Shown: positions 24,883 through 34,400, counted from the first letter of the stretch. The stretch: 64,000 nt of DNA from Saccharothrix australiensis (GCF_003634935.1 NZ_RBXO01000001.1:434001-498000), one strand, 5' to 3'. The notes: generated by a model from the letters alone, not told the origin. Numbers and translations are program-made.

Positions 24883-25758
24883 GTGTCAGCCGTGTCAAGC
24901 GCCTTCGAACTCCGTGCGCCCGGTCCACGCGGCACTCCGCCCCTGCTCGCGCGGCTAGTCGACGATGCCGCCCTGTTCCCGCCGGGCAACGCGACGATGC
25001 CCGACGCGGTCCGCGGGCACCTCGACGCGCGCGTCGGGGACTGGGCGGGTGCGGTGGGGCTGTTCCTCTGCCCCGCGTCCCGCCTCGCCGAGCTGATCAC
25101 CGAGCTGATCAAGGTGAAGCCGGTCAAGCCCATCGCCCTCTCGCTGGTCATCGACACGGGCCTGGGCGGTGTGCCCAAGGCCGTGTCGATCGTCGAATCG
25201 CGCAGCGAGCTGCTCTCGCTGCGCATGGTCGAGATGCCCGCGCCGTCCGACGTGGACGAGGTGTGGCTGGAACGCGTCTCGGAGTTCGTGCCGGAGGACG
25301 TCATCCGCGTCGTGGAGCCGCGCCGCGGCGGCCCCGAGTGGCTGGACGGCGTCCGCCGGGTCATCGAGCACGGCAGTTGGCCCAAGCTGCGCTGCGGTGG
25401 GCTCTCCAAGGAGAACTTCCCGAGCGTGGACGAGGTCGCCGACTTCCTGTCGGTGGTGTCGGGCGGCGGTGTCGCCTTCAAGGCCACCGCCGGCCTCCAC
25501 CACGCCGTCCGCTACACGGACACCGGGACCGGGTTCACCCACCACGGGTTCCTCAACCTGCTCGTCGCCACCGCACGCGCCCTGTCCGGCGGCGACGTGC
25601 GCGCGGCGCTGTCCTCGTCGGACGCCGAGGCGCTGGCGGCCGAGGCGGACGGGCTGACCGACCAGGCCGCGCACGCCGTGCGCGGGGTGTTCGCGTCCTA
25701 CGGCTCGTGCTCGCTGGACGAACCCATCGCCGACCTAGAGGAACTGGGCCTGCTGTGA
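24883..25758 (+). CDS. conserved protein of unknown function in the homogentisate operon
   Basis: About 291 residues. GTG 24883 or GTG 24892 are both possible; the open frame continues far upstream only as an artefact of hmgA on the other strand. The protein alternates predicted strands and helices (FELRAPGPRGTPPLLARLVDD, IALSLVIDTGLG, VIRVVEPRR, KLRCGGLSKENFPS, GVAFKATAGLHHAVR), with a regular beta/alpha spacing suggestive of a TIM-barrel. No domain name is certain. Its stop overlaps fahA's GTG (GTGA), so it is coupled to homogentisate catabolism. It could supply the missing maleylacetoacetate isomerase step or be regulatory; neither is shown. Confidence 0.6.
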   Translation: MSAVSSAFELRAPGPRGTPPLLARLVDDAALFPPGNATMPDAVRGHLDARVGDWAGAVGLFLCPASRLAELITELIKVKPVKPIALSLVIDTGLGGVPKAVSIVESRSELLSLRMVEMPAPSDVDEVWLERVSEFVPEDVIRVVEPRRGGPEWLDGVRRVIEHGSWPKLRCGGLSKENFPSVDEVADFLSVVSGGGVAFKATAGLHHAVRYTDTGTGFTHHGFLNLLVATARALSGGDVRAALSSSDAEALAAEADGLTDQAAHAVRGVFASYGSCSLDEPIADLEELGLL

Positions 25759-26933
25759 CCTGGATCGAAGACCCGGCGTTCGTCGCCGACGCGCCCTTCG
25801 GGCCGCAGACGCTGCCTTACGGCGTGCTGCCGGACGGTATCGCGGTGCGCGTGGGCGACCAGGCGCTGCCGCTGCGACCCCTCGCCGACCACTTCGGCGG
25901 GCTCGCCGAGCTGGTGGCGGCCGACAACCTCAACCCCCTGCTGGCGGCGGGCCGGCCCGCGTGGAGCGAGCTGCGGGCGCGCCTGGTCGAGCTGGTGTCG
26001 GCCACCTCCGCGCCGCGCGGCGGCGCGCTGGTGCCGATCACCGGCGCGGTGCTGCCGTTCGAGGTCGCCGACTACGTGGACTTCTACTCGTCGCGCCACC
26101 ACGCGGAGAACGTCGGCCGGATCTTCCGCCCCGACGGCGAGCCGCTGCTGCCGAACTGGACGCACCTCCCGGTCGGCTACCACGGCCGCGCGGGCACCGT
26201 GGTCGTCTCCGGCACGCCCGTCGTGCGCCCGCACGGGCAGCGGCGGACGTCCGAAGGCCCGGTGTTCGGGCCGTCGCAGCGGCTCGACATCGAGGCCGAG
26301 GTCGGTTTCGTGTGCGGCGGACCGGTGGCGTCCCGGCTGAGCCCGTCGCGGGCGGTGGACCACGTGTTCGGCGTGGCGCTGGTCAACGACTGGTCGGCGC
26401 GGGACGTGCAGGCGTGGGAGTACCAGCCGCTGGGCCCGTTCCTGGGCAAGTCGTTCGCGACGTCCGTCGCGGCCTGGATCACGCCGCTGGAGGCGTTCGC
26501 GGTCGCCCGCGTGACGCCGCCGCCGCTGGGCAACGACGTCCTGCCCTACCTCGCCGAGGAGCGGCCGTGGGGCCTCGACGTCCGGCTGGAGGTCGAGTGG
26601 AACGGCGAGGTCGTGTCCCGGCCCCCGTTCCGGGAGATGTCGTGGACGTTCGCGCAGCAGCTCGCGCACCTCTCGGCGAACGGCGCTACGGTTCGGCCGG
26701 GCGACCTGATCGCGTCGGGCACCGTGTCCGGCCCGGCCCGCGACGAGCGCGGCTCCTTCCTGGAGCTGAGCTGGGGTGGGAAGGAGCCGGTCGAGGTGGC
26801 GGGCGAGCAGCGGACGTTCCTGGAGGACGGTGACACGGTGCGCATCACCGCGACCGCGCCGGGGGAGAACGGCTCGGTCGTCGGCCTGGCCGAGGTGGTC
26901 GGCACGATCGCGCCCGCCGACGCGGAGGGGTAG
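25755..26933 (+). CDS. fahA: fumarylacetoacetase
   Basis: Cleaves fumarylacetoacetate to fumarate and acetoacetate, the last step of tyrosine degradation. A 392-residue chain with an N-terminal SH3-like part (FGPQTLPYGV) and C-terminal FAH fold. Catalytic and metal-site motifs visible: DFYSSRHHAENVG, LPVGYHGR, IEAEVGFVCG, VNDWSARDVQAWEYQPLG and GTVSGP. It overlaps the preceding gene by four bases and is followed two bases later by an IclR regulator. Confidence 0.93.
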   Translation: MTWIEDPAFVADAPFGPQTLPYGVLPDGIAVRVGDQALPLRPLADHFGGLAELVAADNLNPLLAAGRPAWSELRARLVELVSATSAPRGGALVPITGAVLPFEVADYVDFYSSRHHAENVGRIFRPDGEPLLPNWTHLPVGYHGRAGTVVVSGTPVVRPHGQRRTSEGPVFGPSQRLDIEAEVGFVCGGPVASRLSPSRAVDHVFGVALVNDWSARDVQAWEYQPLGPFLGKSFATSVAAWITPLEAFAVARVTPPPLGNDVLPYLAEERPWGLDVRLEVEWNGEVVSRPPFREMSWTFAQQLAHLSANGATVRPGDLIASGTVSGPARDERGSFLELSWGGKEPVEVAGEQRTFLEDGDTVRITATAPGENGSVVGLAEVVGTIAPADAEG

Positions 26934-26935
26934 GG

Positions 26936-27613
26936 ATGCCGGTGGCCAGGCCCGACCCGCGCGGCCGACTGCCGCTGCCCGCCGGGTCCAAGGAGAGTTC
27001 GCTGACCCTGGAGCGGGGCCTGGCCCTGCTCCAGGCGGTGGCGGACGCCGAGTCCGAGGCGCCCTCGATCAGCGAGCTGGCCTCGGCGATCGGCGCGTCC
27101 CGCGCGGCGGTCTACCGGCTGCTGGTGCCGTTGCAGTCGCGCGGCCTGGTGCGGCGGGAGGGGTCGAAGGTCCGGCTCGGGCTGGGCGTGCTGCGGCTGG
27201 CGGCGAACGTGCTGCCGCAGCTGCGCCTGGCCGCCCAGCCCGCGCTGCGGACGCTGGCCGAGCAGGTGGGCGCGACCGCGCACCTGACCGTGGCGGACGG
27301 GGCGGAGGCGCAGGCCGTGGCGGTCGTCGAGCCGTCCTGGACGGCGTACCACGTGGCCTACCGGGTCGGGTCGCGCCACCCCGTGCACCGGGGCGCGGCG
27401 GGCAAGGCGATCGGGTTGTCGCCGGAGGGCAGGCCGTGGGTGCACTCGACCGGTGAGCTGCAACCGGGCGCGTTCGGGGTGGCCGCGCCCGTGCGCGGGG
27501 TGCCCGGCCTGCGGGCCAGCGTGGGCGTGGTGGCCCTGGAGAAGCTCGACGGCGACGTGGTGGGGCCCCAGGTGGTGCGGGCGGCGCAGGAGGTGTCGGA
27601 AGCGCTGCGCTGA
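26936..27613 (+). CDS. IclR-family transcriptional regulator
   Basis: A 225-residue regulator, slightly shorter than the typical 250. The N-terminal winged helix-turn-helix is at about residues 22-75 (LERGLALLQAV, SISELASAIGASRAAVYRLL) and the C-terminal IclR ligand domain follows (VAYRVGSRHPVHRGAAGKAI). IclR proteins commonly control aromatic catabolism, so the likely targets are its own operon and divergent hmgA, with homogentisate or a later intermediate as effector (inference). The gene abuts fahA. Confidence 0.88.
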   Translation: MPVARPDPRGRLPLPAGSKESSLTLERGLALLQAVADAESEAPSISELASAIGASRAAVYRLLVPLQSRGLVRREGSKVRLGLGVLRLAANVLPQLRLAAQPALRTLAEQVGATAHLTVADGAEAQAVAVVEPSWTAYHVAYRVGSRHPVHRGAAGKAIGLSPEGRPWVHSTGELQPGAFGVAAPVRGVPGLRASVGVVALEKLDGDVVGPQVVRAAQEVSEALR

Positions 27614-27725
27614 GGGCGGGTCGGCGTCGCGGGCCGACTGCCGGGTGCCACACCGGGGGCAGCGGTCCGCGCACCTGCGGCTGCCCGGCTCGCGCCGTCC
27701 GTTCCCGTCGAGCGCCTGCCCGCCG

Positions 27726-28319
27726 TCAGGCGAACACCTGCCACACCGCGATCACGGCGAACACCGCGAAGATCGCCCCGCTGACCCGCTGGATCAGGTG
27801 CGTCGGGATGCGCCCGGCGATCCGGCGACCCACCAGCACGGCGATACCCGCCACCGCCACGAGCGCCAGGAACGCGCCCAACCCCACGGACACCGGAGCG
27901 CCGTACCGGGCCGACAAGGCGGCCGTCGCGAGCTGCGACGCGTCACCCCACTCGGCCGCGAACAGCACGCCGAAGGACGTCAGGGCCGCGCGCGCGAACG
28001 ACACGGCCGGCGCCGCGGCGCCGGCGGCGTCCTCCTCGTCGTCCTTCGCGAAGCTCTCCTTGAGCAGCAGGAACGCGCCCACGCCGAACAGCGCGGCCAC
28101 CACGCCCGCCACCAGGCGGTCCGGCAGCAGGGTCAGCACCCCGCCGAACGTCGCCGCCACCACGCACTGCACGGCGAACGCGACGGTCACGCCGGCGAAC
28201 ACCGGCCAGGCCCGGTAGCGGGTGGTGAGGACGAGGGTGGCGACCATCGTCTTGTCCGGCAGTTCCGCCAGGAAGACGACGCCGAAGGCGGTCGCCAGGG
28301 CGATGAGTTCCGGTGCCAC
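27726..28319 (-). CDS. TMEM165/GDT1 (UPF0016) family cation transporter, probable Mn2+ exporter
   Basis: A 197-residue membrane protein with two homologous three-helix halves, each carrying the family motif: ELPDKT near residue 20 and EWGDASQ near residue 120. A charged cytoplasmic loop (KESFAKDDEEDA) separates the halves. Family members move Mn2+ or Ca2+ against H+. The leader carries a yybP-ykoY manganese riboswitch, which strongly supports Mn2+ export or homeostasis. Convergent with the IclR gene. Confidence 0.9.
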   Translation of the reverse strand: MAPELIALATAFGVVFLAELPDKTMVATLVLTTRYRAWPVFAGVTVAFAVQCVVAATFGGVLTLLPDRLVAGVVAALFGVGAFLLLKESFAKDDEEDAAGAAAPAVSFARAALTSFGVLFAAEWGDASQLATAALSARYGAPVSVGLGAFLALVAVAGIAVLVGRRIAGRIPTHLIQRVSGAIFAVFAVIAVWQVFA

Positions 28320-28388
28320 GAGGTACCTCCACGTCCGTGAACCCGGACGGAGGCAGCACGACCCCGACCGGGCGTGATGCGCTGCCCG

Positions 28389-28518
28389 GCCGGAGGTCTC
28401 GTTCGCCCGTCGCGAAGACGGGTGAGGGACCGGACCCGCTCAAGGGCGGATCAGTGTGTCGATCACCTCGCCGGACCGCTGGAGCACGACGCGGTCGCGG
28501 GAACTACTCCCCTCTGGC
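28389..28518 (-). ncRNA. yybP-ykoY manganese riboswitch
   Basis: Read on the minus strand, the leader begins GCCAGAGGGGAGTAGTT. GGGGAGTAG is the invariant L1 element of yybP-ykoY. The aptamer closes with GCGAACGAGACCTCCGGC, the usual 3' GAGACC element. P1 pairs GCCAGAGG (28511-28518) with CCTCCGGC (28389-28396) over eight positions with one mismatch. An internal ATCGACACACT could be the conserved L3 segment. About 70 bases separate it from the TMEM165/GDT1 gene. This class senses Mn2+ and turns on Mn2+ export genes, including UPF0016 members. Confidence 0.8.
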
Positions 28519-28525
28519 GGAACCG

Positions 28526-28554
28526 ATGGTAGTCGACGCGCCCGCGCCGGTCGA
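28526..28554 (-). promoter_or_regulatory. promoter of the riboswitch-controlled transporter
   Basis: On the minus strand TCGACC (28554-28549) and TACCAT (28531-28526) are 17 bases apart and fit a housekeeping-sigma -35/-10 pair. Transcription would start about seven bases later, near 28519, just where the riboswitch P1 strand begins. The element lies between the DevR boxes of cydA and the aptamer. Confidence 0.55.
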
Positions 28555-28574
28555 CGTGACGCCCGTCGCGGCGG

Positions 28575-28641
28575 GGGACCTTGGTCCCGGACCGGACGGG
28601 ACCGTCGTACCTGCGCCGGGCCCGGTCGCCGGGCCTAGCGT
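28575..28641 (+). promoter_or_regulatory. cydA promoter with two DevR-type boxes and leaderless -10
   Basis: Box 1 at 28575-28588 is GGGACCTTGGTCCC, a perfect palindrome with the GGGAC-N4-GTCCC geometry of the DevR/DosR box. Box 2 at 28598-28611, GGGACCGTCGTACC, differs at one position in its right half. The -10 TAGCGT is at 28636-28641 and the GTG of cydA starts 8 bases after it, so the message is probably leaderless. Box 2 would be centred near -43, the class-II activating position used by DosR. The cydCD promoter has the same elements with identical spacing. Confidence 0.75.
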
Positions 28642-28648
28642 CGTGGCC

Positions 28649-30184
28649 GTGGACGTCCTCGACCTGGCGCGGTGGCAGTTCGGCATCACCACCGTCTACC
28701 ACTTCCTGATGGTGCCGCTGACGATCGGCCTGTCGCTGCTGGTCGCCGGCATGCAGACGGCCTGGGTGCGCACGGGTGACCGCAAGTACCTGGCCATGAC
28801 CAAGTTCTGGGGCAAGCTGCTCCTGATCAACTTCGCGATGGGCGTGGTCACCGGCATCGTGCAGGAGTTCCAGTTCGGCATGACCTGGAGCGCCTACTCG
28901 CGGTTCGTCGGCGACGTGTTCGGCGCGCCGCTCGCGATGGAGGGCCTGGTCGCGTTCTTCGTCGAGTCGACCTTCCTGGGCCTGTGGATCTTCGGGTGGG
29001 ACCGGCTGCCGCGCAAGGCGCACCTGGCGTGCGCCTGGGCGTTCTCGCTGGCCACCATCGCGTCGGCGTACTTCATCCTCGCGGCGAACTCGTGGATGCA
29101 GCACCCGGTCGGCGTGGACCTGGTCGACGGCAGGCCGCGGCTGAACTCGATCTGGGCGGTGCTGACCAACAGCACGGTGCTGGCCGCGTTCCCGCACACG
29201 ATCTTCGGCGCGTTCGCGGTGGCGGCGGCGTTCCTGGTGGGCATCGCGGCCTGGCACCTGTGGCGGCGGACCGCCGACGAGCCGGTGTGGCGGTCGTCGG
29301 TGAAGCTCGGCACGTGGGTCGGCGTGGTGGCGTTCGCGGGCCTCGCGGTCAGCGGCGACCTCCAGAGCAAGCTGATGTTCGAGCAGCAGCCGATGAAGAT
29401 GGCCGCCGCCGAGGCCCTGTGCCACACCGAGGCGCCCGCGTCCTTCTCGGTCTTCGCGGTGGGCGACGTGTCGCGGCCCGACTGCGAGAGCGTCAAGAGC
29501 GTCACCGTGCCCGCGCTGCTGTCGTTCCTCGCGCACGGCGACTTCTCCACCGAGATCAAGGGCGTGCAGGACCTGGTGCCGCTGTACCAGGAGAAGTACG
29601 GCGCGAACTACCCGGTGGACGAGCGGCTGGGCGAGCTGTCGGGTCAGCCGATCGACTACGTGCCGGTGCTCCCCGTGACCTACTGGGGCTTCCGGCTGAT
29701 GATCGGGTTCGGCGCGCTCGCCGCCGGCGCGGGCGTGCTGATCCTGTGGCTGACGCGCGGCGGGCGCACGCCGCGCGGGCGGTGGTTCCGGTGGCTCGCG
29801 CTGGGCAGCATCGCGACGCCGTTCCTGGGCAACAGCTTCGGCTGGATCTTCACCGAGATGGGGCGGCAGCCGTTCGTGGTGGTGCCGAACCCGAGCGGCG
29901 TCGACGGGGTGTGGATGTTCACGGCGCGGGCCGTGTCGAACTCGACGCCGGGCGAGGTGCTGACGTCGTTGGTCGCCTTGACGCTGGTCTACGGGGTGCT
30001 GGCGGGCGTCGAGGTGTTCCTGATCCGGCGGTACGTCCGCGGCGGCGTCGCGGGCGTGCTGCCGGATCAGGGCGCGGGGTCGGGCGGCACGGGACCGGGT
30101 GGCGGCGCGGGGTCGGTCGCGGGGCCGGGTGCGGGTGCGCCTGTCGGGAAGTCCGACGACGACGTCCTGTCGTTCGCGTACTGA
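28649..30184 (+). CDS. cydA: cytochrome bd ubiquinol/menaquinol oxidase subunit I
   Basis: Haem-bearing subunit of the high-affinity, non-proton-pumping bd oxidase. The 511-residue start at GTG 28649 gives LARWQFGITTVYHFLMVPLT at the N-terminus, with H18 equivalent to the haem b595 ligand of the family; the upstream open frame runs through the promoter boxes and is not coding. Quinol-loop and later motifs are visible (GQPIDYVPVLPVTYWGF, GWIFTEMGRQPFVV). The C-terminus ends in a Gly-rich tail. Likely induced at low oxygen by the DevR-like regulator encoded downstream. Confidence 0.95.
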   Translation: MDVLDLARWQFGITTVYHFLMVPLTIGLSLLVAGMQTAWVRTGDRKYLAMTKFWGKLLLINFAMGVVTGIVQEFQFGMTWSAYSRFVGDVFGAPLAMEGLVAFFVESTFLGLWIFGWDRLPRKAHLACAWAFSLATIASAYFILAANSWMQHPVGVDLVDGRPRLNSIWAVLTNSTVLAAFPHTIFGAFAVAAAFLVGIAAWHLWRRTADEPVWRSSVKLGTWVGVVAFAGLAVSGDLQSKLMFEQQPMKMAAAEALCHTEAPASFSVFAVGDVSRPDCESVKSVTVPALLSFLAHGDFSTEIKGVQDLVPLYQEKYGANYPVDERLGELSGQPIDYVPVLPVTYWGFRLMIGFGALAAGAGVLILWLTRGGRTPRGRWFRWLALGSIATPFLGNSFGWIFTEMGRQPFVVVPNPSGVDGVWMFTARAVSNSTPGEVLTSLVALTLVYGVLAGVEVFLIRRYVRGGVAGVLPDQGAGSGGTGPGGGAGSVAGPGAGAPVGKSDDDVLSFAY

Positions 30185-30193
30185 GGGGTAGCG

Positions 30194-31195
30194 GTGGAGA
30201 CGTTCTGGTTCTGCGTGATCGCCCTGCTGTGGCTGGGCTACCTGTTCCTGGAGGGGTTCGACTTCGGCGTCGGGATGCTGCTGCCCGTCCTGGGCCGCGA
30301 CGAGGCCGAGCGGCGGGTGCTGATCAACACCATCGGGCCCGTGTGGGACGGCAACGAGGTGTGGCTGCTGGTCGCGGCCGGCGCCACGTTCGCCGCGTTC
30401 CCCGGCTGGTACGCGTCGCTGTTCAGCTCCGCCTACCTGCCGCTGACGCTGTTCCTGCTGGCGCTGATCGGGCGCGGGGTGGCGTTCGAGTACCGGGGCA
30501 AGGTCGACTCGGCGCGGTGGCGGCGGGTGTGGGACGCGGTGATCGTCGCCGGGTCCTGGGTGGCGGCGCTGGGCGTCGGGCTGGTGCTGAGCACCAACGT
30601 CTTCGGCCTGCCGCTGGACGCCGCGGGCGACCGCGTCGGGTCGCCGTTCGCGGCGTTTACGCTGGAGAGCCTGCTGGGCGCGCTGGCGATCGCCGGGTAC
30701 GCGCTGGTGCACGGCGCGGTGTTCCTGTCGCTGAAGACCGAGGGCGAGGTGCGGGAGCGGGCGCGCGCGCTGGCGTTGCGGACCGCGCCGTTCGCGTTGT
30801 TCCCGCTGGTGGTGCTGCTCCTGCTGGTGCAGCTGCGGTTCGGGTCGGTGTGGACGTACGCGGCGGCGATCGGCGTGGCCCTGGCGGCGTTCGGGGCGTT
30901 CGCCCGGTTGGCGCTGAGGCGCGAGGGGCAGGCGTTCGCCCTGATGGGCGTCGCGGTGGCGGGCACGGTGGTGGCGCTGTTCGGCGCGCTCTACCCGAAC
31001 GTGCTGCCGTCCACCCTGGACCCGGCGTTCACGCTCACCGTGGAGAACACCGCTTCGAGCCCCTACACGTTGACCGTGATGACCTGGGTGGCGGCGTTCG
31101 GCACCCCGGCCGTGCTGATCTACCAGGGGTGGACGTACTGGGTGTTCCGCAAGCGCATCGGAACGCGCCACATCCCTTCCGTGCACGTGCCCTGA
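30194..31195 (+). CDS. cydB: cytochrome bd oxidase subunit II
   Basis: A 333-residue membrane subunit beginning at GTG 30194, nine bases after cydA. The family start FWFCVIALLWLGYLFLEGFD is clear, followed by FGVGMLLP, GPVWDGNEVWLL and FPGWYASLFSSAYLPL. About eight to nine membrane helices. It completes the CydA-CydB oxidase; no CydX-like small subunit was seen downstream. Confidence 0.95.
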   Translation: METFWFCVIALLWLGYLFLEGFDFGVGMLLPVLGRDEAERRVLINTIGPVWDGNEVWLLVAAGATFAAFPGWYASLFSSAYLPLTLFLLALIGRGVAFEYRGKVDSARWRRVWDAVIVAGSWVAALGVGLVLSTNVFGLPLDAAGDRVGSPFAAFTLESLLGALAIAGYALVHGAVFLSLKTEGEVRERARALALRTAPFALFPLVVLLLLVQLRFGSVWTYAAAIGVALAAFGAFARLALRREGQAFALMGVAVAGTVVALFGALYPNVLPSTLDPAFTLTVENTASSPYTLTVMTWVAAFGTPAVLIYQGWTYWVFRKRIGTRHIPSVHVP

Positions 31196-31340
31196 GCCGG
31201 GTCTTCGCCACGTCGGTCCCCGTGCGCCCGTTTCCGGGCGTGCGGGGACTTCGGCGTGTTCGGCGCGCCCGTTCACGGCGGTGCGGTGTTCGGTGCGCCC
31301 GTATCCGGGCGTGTCGCGCCCGGACGGCGGACGGCGGCAC

Positions 31341-31407
31341 GGGACCTAGGTCCCGCCGGGTACGGGACCGTCGTACCTGCGGCGGCGGGGTGGTCGGGGC
31401 ATAACGT
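31341..31407 (+). promoter_or_regulatory. cydCD promoter with two DevR-type boxes and leaderless -10
   Basis: Box 1 at 31341-31354 is GGGACCTAGGTCCC, a perfect DevR-type palindrome; box 2 at 31364-31377 is GGGACCGTCGTACC, identical to box 2 of cydA. Box centres are 23 bases apart and box 2 starts 38 bases before the -10 (TAACGT, 31402-31407), exactly as at cydA. The GTG of cydCD is seven bases after the -10, so this message is probably leaderless. Confidence 0.75.
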
Positions 31408-31413
31408 CGTGCC

Positions 31414-34400
31414 GTGAACGTCCCCGGAGCCCCTTCCGCCAAGAAGCCGGGGAGGGGTCCGCTCGGCGCGCTGCCCGCCCTTTCGCCATCGGCGCGCCGG
31501 GCGTTGGCCCTTTGCGGCGGGTTGGCCGCGCTGTCGGCGGGCGCGCTGGTGTGGCAGGCCGTGGCCCTCGCGTCCGCGCTGGTGGCGGGCGGCTCGCTCG
31601 CGTCGCTGGCGGGCGCGGTGTGCGCGCGGGCGGCGCTGGCGTGGGCCACCGAGACGGTGGCGGCCCGTGCGGCGGCCGGCGCCAAGGAGGAGCTGCGCGC
31701 CGCCGTGCTCGACCGGGCGCTGGGCATGGGACCGGCGTGGATCGTCGCGCGTGGCCCGGCGGAACTCGCGGTCCTGGCGACCAAGGGCCTGGACGCCCTG
31801 GACGCCTACTTCACGCGCTACCTGCCCGCGCTGGTGACGACCGCCGTCGTGCCGGTGCTGGTGGGCGCGTGGATCTTCGCCACCGACCCGACGTCGGCCG
31901 TGCTGATCGCGGTGACGCTGCCCCTGATCCCCGTGTTCGCGGTGCTGATCGGCAGGTTCACCGCGGCGCGGGTGGCCGTGGCGGCGTCGGCGCTGGAGCG
32001 GCTGTCGGGGCGGCTGGCGGAACTCGTGCGGGCGCTGCCGGTGCTGACGGCGTTCGGCCGGGCGGCGGCGCAGGTGACGGCGGTGCGCGCGGTGGGGGAG
32101 CGGTACCGCAAGGCGACGATGGGGACGCTGCGGGTGGCGTTCCTGTCGGCGTTGGTGCTGGAGGTCGTGGCGTCGCTGTCGGTGGCGCTGATCGCGGTCG
32201 GTGTCGGGCTGCGGCTGGTGTCCGGTGAGCTGACCCTGCTGACGGGGCTCGTCGTGCTGATCCTCGCGCCGGAGTGCTACCTGCCGCTGCGGGCGGCCGG
32301 TGCGGCGCACCACGCGTCGGAGGACGGGGTGGAGGCCGTGCGGCGGGTCGCCGAGGTGCCCGAGCCGGGCGGTGCGAACCCATCCGGATCGACCGCGCCC
32401 GGTCCCGTGCCTGGCACTGCGCCGGGTTCCGTGCCCGGCTCTGTGCCCGGCTCTGTGCCTGGCTCTGTGCCCGGCTCCGCGCCGGGTTCGGCCGCGTCGG
32501 CGCGGACGGTGGGGCGGATGACGATCCGCCGGCCGGGCGTCCCCGGCGGGGCGGTGGCCGCGCCGGCCGACGGCGGGGTCGTCGGCGTCGAGGTGCGCAA
32601 CCTCCGGGTGCGGCGGCGGGGCGGGTACGCGCCGGACGGCGTCAGCTTCCTCGTGCGGCCCGGCGAGGTGCACCGGCTCGACGCGCCCAGCGGCGCGGGC
32701 AAGTCGACCCTCTTCGGCGTGCTGCTCGGGTTCGTGCCGCCGGACGGCGGCGAGGTCGTGGTCGACCGCGACGCCATCGCCTGGGTGCCGCAGCGCCCCG
32801 CGTTCGCCGGCCGGACCGTCGCCGACGAGCTCGAACTCACCACCGGCCGGGTCGACCTCGACGTGCTGGCCGAGGTCGCCGCCGACGCCCTCGTGCACCG
32901 GCCCGTCGCCGAGCTGTCCACCGGGGAGCGACAGCGCGTCGCCGTCGCCCGCGCCCTGACCCGCGTGCGGGACGGCGCGGACGTCCTGCTGCTGGACGAG
33001 CCGACCGCCCACCTCGACCCGGCGACCGCCGCCCTGGTCATGGCCGCCGTCCACCGCGCCGCCGACCGCGGTGCGACCGTGCTGCTGGCCACGCACCGGG
33101 TCGTCGAGCACCCCGCCGGCGCGGTCACCGCCGCGCCCGTCGACCGCGGGGCCGGCCGGACGTCGCCGCCGCGGACGCCGAGGCCGACCGCCCGGGTGCT
33201 GGCCGGGGCGGCGCTGGGGGTCGCCGCCTCGGCCGCCGGGGTCGCGTTGACCGCGCTCGCCGCGTACCTGATCGCCAAGGCCGCCACCCAGCCGCCGATC
33301 CTGACGCTGTCCGTGCTGGTCGTCGGGGTGCGCACGTGCGCGCTGGCCAAGGGCATCCTGCGGTACCTGGAGCGGCTGGTGTCGCACGACGCCGCGTTCC
33401 GGTTCGCGGAGCACCTGCGGGTCCGGCTGTGGCGGGGGCTGCGACCGGGCCGGGCCGAGCTGACCCGCCTGGTGGACGACGTGGACGCGGTGCGCGACCT
33501 GGTGCCGCGCGTGCTCCAGCCGCCGCTGGTCGCGGCCGGTGTCGCCGCGGCGGCCGTGGCGCTGTTCGCGGCGATCTCGCCGGCGGCCGGGCTCGCGCTC
33601 GGCGCGGCGGTCGTGGTCGGCGGGACGCTCGCGCCGCTGGTCGCGGTGCTGGTGGAACGCCGGGCGAGCACCGCGCTGGCCCGCGGCAGGCGGCAGGTGT
33701 CCGAGGACGTGCTGACGCTGCTCACGGCCGCGCCCGACCTGATCGCGTTCCGGGCGGACCGGAAGGTGCGCGCGTCGCTGGCGCGGCACGACGCGGAACT
33801 GGCCGGGTTGGCGCGGCGGCAGGCGTTCGGGGCCGGTGCGGCGACCGGTGTCGTGCACCTGGCGCTGGGGATGGCGGTCGTGGCGTGCACGGCGGTGGCG
33901 GCCGGTGTCGACCCGCTGCTGGCGCCGGTGCTGGGGCTGGTGCCGTTGGCGCTGGCGGAGGTGTTGGGCGCGCTGCCGGCGGCGGCGCAGCAGTGGAGGC
34001 CGCTGCGGGAGTCTTATGGTCGGATTGTTGAACAATCCGGAACTGAGCACCCCCCGACTCAATCCAAGCAGGGGGTGCCGACAGGTTCGGGCGGTGCGGC
34101 TGGGAGTGACCGCCGGGTGCCGGTCGGCGGGCCGGGTGGTTCCGGCGACGCGCGACCGGCCGCTGTCGGCGCGCGGTCGGGCACCGGTGACCACGTGCCC
34201 GACCCGACGACCACGGCGTCGGACGCGATCGTGCTGGAGGGGGTTTCCGTCGGGTGGCCCGGCAGCGCTCCCGTGCTGACGGGGGTCGACCTGCGGGTGC
34301 CGTCGGGGGCCGAGGTCGCCCTCGTCGGGCCGTCCGGCGCGGGGAAGTCGACGCTGTTCGCGCTGCTGCTCGGGTTCGTCGAGCCCACCGCCGGGCTCGT

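Noticed and set aside
28331-28360. Rex operator before cydA
   Set aside because: The inverted element around CGTCCGTGAACCCGGACG does not match TGTGAACGCGTTCACA, and it belongs to the leader of the opposite-strand transporter gene.
28313-28648. Longer N-terminus for cydA
   Set aside because: The extension would translate the riboswitch antisense strand and the DevR boxes. The family begins at LARWQFGITTVYH, directly after GTG 28649.
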